Assembly (NCBI GenBank): GCA_027604005.1
Contig: JADGJT010000174.1
Coordinates: forward strand, 1 to 41,083
Direction of reading: 5' to 3'
DNA length: 41,083 bases
Origin: Dinochytrium kinnereticum
Taxonomy: Eukaryota > Chytridiomycota > Chytridiomycetes > Chytridiales > Chytridiaceae
Shown: positions 33,843-41,083 of the stretch, piece after piece
How the letters are laid out: each line of letters starts with the position of its first letter
Numbering within the stretch: position 1 is the first letter of the stretch
Translations under genes and position numbers: made by a program
The notes under the pieces: generated by a model
What the model was told of the DNA's origin: nothing
Database searches by the model: none
The model's input: the letters and a program-made list of their open reading frames with translations, nothing else

Positions 33843-34913
33843 ATCATCTCTCTCTACCTGATGATAGGTTGAGAGAGTGGATTGCTTGATGTTGTTAGAA
33901 AAAAGAACCTCGTTTCTGTTTTGCCCGTTTTGTCTTTATTTCATTGGGTGCTCTGCTGAGAAGGCTCTTGGGTATTTCTTTTTCTGATTTCATCACTACA
34001 CCTGCTTGCTTTTTCTTATCGTTTAATCTATAGAAGAGATCTATTTTGTTCTTTATTTCTTTTGCATTTGTTTGAGTTGTCTTTTGAGTTCGTTCGTTCT
34101 GGACTCCTTCTTTTTTTCTTAATCTTGTTTTTGTTCTGTTTGTTCCTTGTGAAGGGAATAAAGTTTGGACAGGATTTGTTATTGTCTTTTTGTTTTTCGG
34201 TTTTGATATTTAAAAGAGCCTCGTTTCTTACTTGACGTAGTTGCTTGTTATCGACCATATCCTTTGCATACAATACCTGAGATGAGAACTAGGGTGTATC
34301 TATTTGCCCAGAACATGCCTTTGTCCTGGCAACATACCACGTCAAAGAATCGTCTACCGTGTCTCAGAGGAAAGCGGAAGCACAAGCAAGAAAGGTCAGC
34401 CAGTTGCATCAGCTCTTCAGTGGTAAACTGACCAATGCTCCCCACTTTGATGGATTACTTCTCTGTGGCGATAACGCTTACGCGTCGTTCCTTGCATGTA
34501 ATAGGCAAAAGCAATGATACTGGCTGATTTCGTTGATCTTTACTCAAAATACACCTTGAAGTTACAGAGAGTATAATGGGTGCTAATACAGTACGATAAA
34601 CCTCCTTCCATAGAACGCAACCATGAAAGTGTTTAGCCTGGACAATTTATTGCCCCTGCGTCCTTAAGGAAAATCCCAACATATATTTATTTACATCAAA
34701 TCCAAATCCACGGATCTCCATGTGATTTACCTTAATCCCGCATCGCGTGGGTGACATACAGGGACGGCAGATCTCATCACCGTGCTAAAGCAAGGGGACA
34801 CCCACCTATCTCGCTATCAAGGCCAGGGTAGCCGCCGTGTCAAAAAGGCGGTTGTGAAGAGCTTGACGGCTACCGACGTGCGCGCAGAGTGGGGGGGAGG
34901 GAGTGGGGTATAC
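33843..34913. other. Intergenic region, ADP/ATP carrier to class C receptor 1
   Basis: About 1.07 kb. The first ~400 bases are T-rich and probably form the carrier's 3' UTR and terminator. The rest should include the promoter of the receptor gene. A poly-G run lies at about 34891-34897. No gene, RNA gene or mobile element is recognised. Confidence 0.5.
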
Positions 34914-37900
34914 ATGATGTGGATCCGACATGAGCCCCCAAGACGGACAAGGCGGCATCATGGAGCTCTGATCAAGTCCCTGTATGGATTTATCGCCTTA
35001 AAGCTGTTACGATGTGAAGCGCAGTCAATCTCCACCACCACGTTGAGCGTAGGCGTGATCATGCCTTTACAAAGTAACAGAGTTCGTTATTAATGGAGGC
35101 CAGCAATTCATCATGTTTCTTTCAAAAAAAACAATTCAACCAGGCGTCTCTCTCAACACCACAGCACGTCAAGCTCTCGACCTTACCGTTCAAGACCTCA
35201 ACAGCCCTTTTACACCTTACTATCATCCCCTGCTTCGCTACACGCTCAGTTACCGTAACTCTAATTCCTCTATCGGAGGTGCAGCCGAGGCAGCAGTGGA
35301 TTTTGGATTAGGGGAGGCGGTTGCAGTGGTTGGTGATGTCACGTCGGAGAGAGTTGGGCCGGTAGGGCTGGCATTGGGACATTTTAAGGTGTACTTTTTT
35401 TCTTTTTTTTCTTCCGGTTCTTATTGGCGAGTTGCTAAATGAGTTGTGTATTTTGCGGGTGAAAAAAAGGTTTATCAGTGCTCGTCAGTGACGGAGCCAT
35501 CATTTTCGGATAGAGAAAGCTTTGCTTACACATTTCGGATTGGTATATGTTGATTTTCTTCACTTGTTTCGTTGTTTTTTTTCCCTATACATGCTCCTCC
35601 ATAATGGGTACACCTCTCCTGAGCCAACTTTAATATTTTCACTGACAACATATGCGAATAGTTCCAAGCGATCAAATGCAGGGGTACTCGCTCGCTATGC
35701 TTGTGACGCATTTTGGATGGTCAAGGGTAGCTCTTATAACGGTGAACACATTCTACGGATTCGGAGGTAACAACTCCCGTGTTTCATAATCCCCTTCCAC
35801 TGTAAAGCCATTTCCCGCGAACTTAATCATAGTAACACGTTCCACTGCCCGGTTTTTCTTTTGAAAAGTCGCGAGCAGCTTCCAAGAACGTGCGCTCACT
35901 CAAAACATTACTATGGTCCGAAACGAGGCTTACAACAAAGGAGATAGGGATTTCCATTTACAAATGACGTCGCTAAAGGAATCTGACGCTCGCATCTTTG
36001 TGTTGGTCGGGTACGGTGAGGATGCGATTATGGTGTTAAGGGAGGCAAAGAAGTTTGGGTTGATTGGGAGAGATGTGAGTTAACTTTTGCTTGGTTTGGG
36101 TTATCTCATAAAGGCTCTGTGAAGTTTTATTGTTTTTTAACTTTCATTACAAAAAGTATGCTTGGATAGGTTCCGACTTGACTCAGAATATGTATGAGCT
36201 TCTGTACAGTACGTGCAATCCGAAAGATGTCTCTTGCTTTCAATTAACATGGCTAACACCAAAAAATCCCGCTTGTCAGGCACCGAAACCCGCTTAAACT
36301 ACACCCACGAAGACCGCGAAAATGCCGAAAACATGATTTACGTCACCCTCGCCCCTCCAAGTAGGCCCAGGAATGCAGATTTCACCGCCAGGTAAAACCT
36401 TATTCCGTAAAAAGCACCGCCTAAAATTGCCCTGAAGATTCAAATCCGCTTACAACAACACTCCCACCGCACAAGGGTACATGTTTCGGGATTGCTTGCT
36501 GGCAATAGGGATGGGCTTTAAGAAACTGATAGAGACTGGCTACACAGGGCCGCAAATTGCTGGAAGAAGTACTGGGGTGAATGCCGTGAATTTTTTACGA
36601 GACGTTCGGTTCACAAGCGGGGTTGAGGAGGGTTCTGATTTTGATTTGAATGGAGACCGGAATGGGTCAGTTTATATCATTTCCCTTATTATTCAAAATC
36701 TCTGCACCAGCCACTAGTCACCCCCAATTTCTTTATTCGAAAAAGGAAAGTGAGAGAGTCTAACTTTATCCACTTTAGCATTTTTCTGATAAACACCATC
36801 ACGAAGGGCACTCTCATAACCGCCCTAGAAATCAACAGCACATGGCACCTGACACCTCAATCTCCACTTGTTTTCCGCACTGCAACATTAACCCCCCCAC
36901 CCGACCAAAAGCTTCTCACTCGTGAGCACTTAAGTGCCGAATCAGGATTCGGTTTTATAATGTCAACAGCTATCGGTGTCGCGTTAGCATGCTGCTTCAC
37001 ATCAGGGGTGACACTGATTGTACAGAGACACGCGGCATCAGTGAGGAGCATGTCATTGCCCTTTCTGTTGATGCAATGTTTTGGGACGTCGTGTATCTAT
37101 GTGTCGCTCTTCACGTTTTTAACGGAGCCCAGTGCTAAGTTTTGCGTGTTAAGAGTTTGGTCTCAATGGATTGGAGTTTCGTCGTTCTTGCAAGGTAATG
37201 TCAAAGGTTTTGGATGCCACCAAAGATTTTTAAAACTTTACTTTATTCAGGAACGCTTCCAAAGCTTTATCGTATTTTTCGAGTCTTTGAGAACAGATCT
37301 CTTATGAAGGTAATTTGATATTCTTACTTGATAAGCATCCTAACTCTTCACTTATAAACAGAAAGTCCACCATCTAGAAGACCGCAACCTTCTCCTCCTC
37401 TCATCACCAATTTTCGCAGGATCATTCATAGTTCTTTTGACTTGGACCCTCCATTCACCTCTCTCCTTGACTCCAACTCCCGACTATGCTCGCTCAACGT
37501 ATCACCTTGAATGCACCTCTCAGAACTTGACAATCTACACCTCGACCCTCATCACTTTCAATGGCATTCTCCTCCTCCTCTCCCTCTTGCTCTCCTTCCT
37601 GACCCGCAAGGTCCATGGCGCCTACAAAGAAAGCCTCTATATTCTTTACGCAATTCAAACCACATTTCTCTGCATCACCGTCGTAATGGGTATGCAGTAT
37701 GGAAGAGGTGGGGCCTACACCGCCACAACATCAGTGTGGATAGCTGCAGAGTTTGCCGCGACCTCGGTGGTGTATGGGGTTACAGTTGGAAGAGCTTCTT
37801 GGCTTTCCGTAACGTCCAAAACAAGAGGATCAAGACCTGGGTCTGTCAGAGGGATGAGCATTGGATCCAATCCAGTTAGGAGTGGTAGCATCCAATCTAG

Positions 37901-38447
37901 GGGACAGAGTGATGGACCTCCACAAGAGGATGTGGGTGGAGGAGAGAGATTGAGAACCAAAATGAATGTAGATGGACATTATGTTGTAAATGTGCCAGTG
38001 AAGGTATTATTCTGGCCGGTCTATAGTTTGCTATAACATCTGCATTGATTTTTAATTTCACCAGGACACCTCCCGACTTTTCCCACTATGGAAAAGGAGT
38101 ATGGTTTTGTACGGTCACAGAACAAGACATCTTATGATCATAGACCCTGACACAAACGTAAGCCTTCGCGCAAATACTTTTTTGCCTCACCGCCAAAACT
38201 AACAACAACGACAACAAAAAAAAAGGTTGGCATCGGGACATGCGTGACGTCGAATACAATACAACCACCGTCAGCCCTCGCTCCAGACTGCGCGGTTCTC
38301 CGAATCGGGAACCAAGAATCAAGGGGCTCCTTCACTCTCATTTTGCAGTTCAAGAACGTGTCCGCACTCTCGGAGTTTCTCTTGCTGATTGAGGGAGGCC
38401 GTGCGCCGCCAATGGTCGGGGTATCCACTGAGATGGGAGCGGAATGA
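34914..38447 (+). CDS. GABA-B-like class C G-protein-coupled receptor 1
   Basis: Thirteen exons: 34914-35073, 35144-35388, 35470-35542, 35662-35766, 35869-36074, 36157-36208, 36280-36391, 36438-36665, 36779-37194, 37251-37309, 37362-38003, 38065-38157, 38226-38447; 870 residues, every phase agreeing. A signal-anchor-like stretch (LIKSLYGFIALKLLR) leads into a periplasmic-binding-protein-type venus-flytrap domain (TLSVGVIMPLQ, ARQALDLTVQDLN, VGDVTSERVGPV, HFGWSRVALITVNTFYGFG, FVLVGYGEDAIMVLREAKK). There is no nine-Cys linker, so it is GABA-B-like. The 7TM domain begins near residue 455. The TM3 and second-loop cysteines (FCVLRVW, YHLECTSQN) and the LPKLYRIFRVF loop are present. After TM7 come a Ser/Arg-rich linker and a ~105-residue C-terminal module shared with receptor 2. 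Natural ligand unknown. Confidence 0.88.
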
Positions 38448-38674
38448 TCTCTGTCATTAGCAAAAACGACCTGGAAATAGGGGTCTGACGTCGTCGTGTT
38501 GATCGCGAGGCTTTAGCTATTCTTTTGAAGTGAGTGATTATAAAAAGGACTTGAAGGTTTATTCCGAATGTGTGTATATATTTAAACGGCTCTCGTCGTA
38601 GACCGCATGCTAAGGATCTGTCTGTACAATGTCAAACATTTGTTCTGAATAATAATGATGACTACATCCCATTT
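38448..38674. other. Convergent gap between the two class C receptor genes
   Basis: A 227-bp gap between opposed stop codons, AT-rich in its centre (tatatatttaaa near 38574), so both 3' UTRs lie here. No gene is seen. Confidence 0.5.
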
Positions 38675-41083
38675 TCACGTGGCCCCAGCCTCATTTCTAG
38701 AGCTCCTTTTCCCAATCCCAGAAGTTGACCCCACCTCTCCATCCCCCTCATCCATAACTCCCGCCGTCTCCAAGAATGTGTTAAGGCTTGACTTACTGTC
38801 AAACAGAAGCAAATACGAGTCCCCCATTCGCACTTCTGCGCAGTTTGGGAAGATAGCAGACGCGTCAAGAATGGTTGATTCAGTCACTATGGCTGTTGGA
38901 CCCATCTGCGGAAATTCAAATGATAGAGGGTTAAAAGTTGTTTCCTCCGACAAGGGCTTACGTTCGTTTCTTGATCGACGATGACGAGGAGGCGTGATTT
39001 GAAATAGAAGACCAGTGTACAAGGTTTCCAGGTTGCAAAAACTTTTGTGGAGTTCTGGTGGATTGCAAAGATAAATACAAACTAAAATGTGGCTTTGCGG
39101 TTAGCTACCTTTACGAGAATCGAGGCTTGACATCTATCTTTCAAGAACAAGAAGGCGGCGTCCTTTCGAGCCACGGTCATGGTCTCAGCCTCTGCTGCCG
39201 GAAGAAGTGTGAAATGGTATTGATTTTCAAAAATAGTTGATATCACTACACGTCCAATCTAAATAATGGTGAGTAAGATTAATACACCTTCGAAGTAAGG
39301 AAACTCACCGTCAGAAGAAAAGCGGCAAAAGTACAGAGAAACGTCAGCAAAACTCTCAGCCTCATCGTAAACACATAACCACTATTAGTGTACTGCAATG
39401 CGAGAACCACGATCGCGGCGATCAAGATCAGTTCACAAGCGTAAAGAATAAACGAATTCTCTTGAAACGGTATCGGGACCTTTCGCGTTTGATGTGCAAG
39501 GAGGCAAAGGAAGAGGAGGTGAATGCCGTTAAACGTAAGAAGCGTCACAATGAAGGCCAGGTCCCGTGATGACTTGCACTCATGATGGTAAGTGTCGGGG
39601 CTAATACCGTCGATTTGAACAGAATCCATGCCAGGGTAGAATGTCCACAAGGACAATGTAACGATGTTGAGGAACGGTAGGATCGACGAGCATGGAAGGA
39701 GGACATTGTCTTTCACAAAGCGCATTTTCTGCAGTGAAGTGAGAAAAACGCCGACCGAAATTTTCTGCCTTACGTCTTCATGAACCGAGCTCTTATTACA
39801 AACCATGTAGAGACGCAAGAGCTTTGGCAAATATCCTATCAAAAGGCATTGAGGAAACAGACCCTAAAATGTTTTCACTAACCTTGAACAAACAGTGCAT
39901 AACCCAACCACCCAAGCCACGCATCGACAGCACAAACCCTCGATATGTTTCTGAAGTTGAGCAAAGTGCACACAACAGACAAATATTCAATAGCAATACC
40001 AGCGCTTGCAATCAATAAAAACGGAAACGACGTAATCTTAACAGTGAAGCTAGTCCTCTTCCTGCATATAACCACTACGGAGAGTAACACCAAGAGAAAT
40101 CCAACCCCACATGCCCCAAGAAGCGCAAGAGAAAAGGTAGAGTTGGTTTCAAGCTCGTCAAGCGTCGGGTCTAGTCCATCTCTCGGTGGCTTTTTCTGTC
40201 CTCCTGAGAATAGGACATCGCGAAAAAAAGTAAAATTTCCATAAAAATCAGCCGTCGCGAAGTCCCGAACAACGCCGCCGTAAAGGTTCTTGTAAATATA
40301 GCCACTGGTAAGTTTTTTGGTTAGCGTAGAGTGGTGAATTTTGAATTCCCACCTTAAGCGATCCCCATTGCTATTAAATACTATAGGTCCAGTAGTCCCG
40401 TTTAAAGAAAAGGCAATAAAGTCGGATAGGCTAATGTTAGTCCTTCGCGAAGTAATCTGCTGCAGAGAGAACCCCATAGAGAGCATCCTTCTTAAACCTT
40501 GAGAAAGCACAAGAAGACAATCACTGTGGAAGAGCCCCCATGTTGAGGGAACACTTCTGTAAGCGGCAATGTATCTATTTCGAATTAGATATGCTAAACA
40601 ATCAACAAGGCAGGTGTTAACCTATTTTTGAAATCATTGAATTCCGCTCCCTCTCCGGGTGTTGGGTACGTGCTAATTATGAGTCCATCTAAATCTCTCA
40701 CTGATACTTCGTCCGAATCTGCTTTGCGGTTATACACAGATAGTCAAAATGATAAGCTCACAGCTGGTAACGACATCCAGGATAGCTTCCAAGCCATCGG
40801 AACCCATCCAGACATACTTGGAAAAAGCATTATTTGGAGAAAAAAGCGAGATAGTACCTTTGGCCCGACCAATCCGACTTCCTTCGCATCTCTGTAGATG
40901 CGAACAAAATCAGTATCGTATCCAGCATATACAATAATTCTAGCACCAGATGTGACAATTGACTGCATCTGAGGCTTAAAAGTCGTCTGCTGCGAAGAGT
41001 ACGATACAGATGTCAAAACCGTTATGTTTTGCAACTTTGCCTCCTTGAGGAAAAAGCTGGAACCTGAAAAAAAAAAAAAAAAA
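38675..41083 (-). CDS. GABA-B-like class C G-protein-coupled receptor 2 (5' end outside window)
   Basis: A paralogue of the plus-strand receptor, cut by the window end. Exons seen: 41063-40859, 40816-40762, 40721-40622, 40574-40353, 40304-39883, 39835-39774, 39728-39309, 39183-39109, 39054-38962, 38905-38675. The first starts behind a poly-T/AG acceptor, so earlier exons lie beyond 41083. The flytrap C-terminal lobe shows GARIIVYAGYDTDFVRIYRD, YVWMGSDGLEAIL and STWGLFHSDCLLVLSQGL. The 7TM domain has the paired cysteines (RVCAVDAW in TM3, YHHECKSS in loop 2) and LPKLLRLYMV. The cytosolic tail is short and ends in the shared C-terminal module (TWKPCTLVFYF, VIVDQETN, IVTESTIL, then a Ser/Gly-rich end). 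Intron positions around the 7TM and tail match receptor 1. Confidence 0.86.

Noticed and set aside
34782..34913. Upstream extension of the receptor 1 first exon
   Set aside because: The frame is open to 34782, but the extra residues are basic with a Gly run and would bury the hydrophobic signal-like segment; ATG 34914 (or 34917) places it near the N-terminus.

Overview
The window looks like nuclear DNA of a zoosporic (chytrid-type) fungus. Genes are dense and lie on both strands, split by many short GT..AG introns of mostly 40-160 nt, and use the standard code. The conserved set is eukaryotic and fungal: CCR4-NOT subunit NOT2, the APC/C RING subunit Apc11, a Cym1/PreP presequence protease, the mitochondrial ADP/ATP carrier, an Adp1-like ABCG transporter and a RUS/DUF647 protein. 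GABA-B-type class C receptors and an OpuAC-type solute-binding domain in a membrane protein point to an early-diverging fungus rather than an ascomycete or basidiomycete. The lineage is an inference; no rRNA or other marker is present. I assembled exon models by hand from splice sites and reading phase. Every complete model closes in frame at a plausible family length.

Layout. 0-5.3 kb is gene-poor: a three-copy ~165-bp tandem repeat, unassigned sequence, a decayed 5'-truncated Copia retrotransposon (RT end plus RNase H, two in-frame stops, polypurine tract) and G-run/A-rich low-complexity DNA. 5.3-19.2 kb is a housekeeping block: Adp1-like ABCG half-transporter with EGF-like ectodomain (-), APC11 (+), presequence protease (-, 22 exons), a small ankyrin protein (+) and NOT2 (-, intronless, with polyQ and Gly-rich stretches). 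20.2-26.0 kb holds two receptor-like genes tail to tail: an LRR-TM-SAM protein (+) in which each LRR has its own exon, and an OpuAC-like binding domain / Cys-rich / multi-TM protein (-). 26-27.7 kb is gene-free with a 262-bp tandem duplication. 27.7-33.8 kb has a RUS-family protein (-) and a probable F-box/SMI1-like protein (+) sharing a 62-bp divergent intergenic space, then the ADP/ATP carrier (+) with one very long intron. 34.9-41.1 kb has two paralogous GABA-B-like receptors tail to tail, the second running off the window.

How genes relate. No operon-like pathway is evident. The most distinctive theme is sensing: four of the genes between 20 and 41 kb are predicted cell-surface receptors, three of them built on periplasmic-binding-protein-like ectodomains of bacterial type. 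The strongest candidates for something little described are the OpuAC-Cys-rich-7/8TM receptor and the C-terminal cytosolic module, perhaps PH-like, that the two class C receptors share with the same exon structure.
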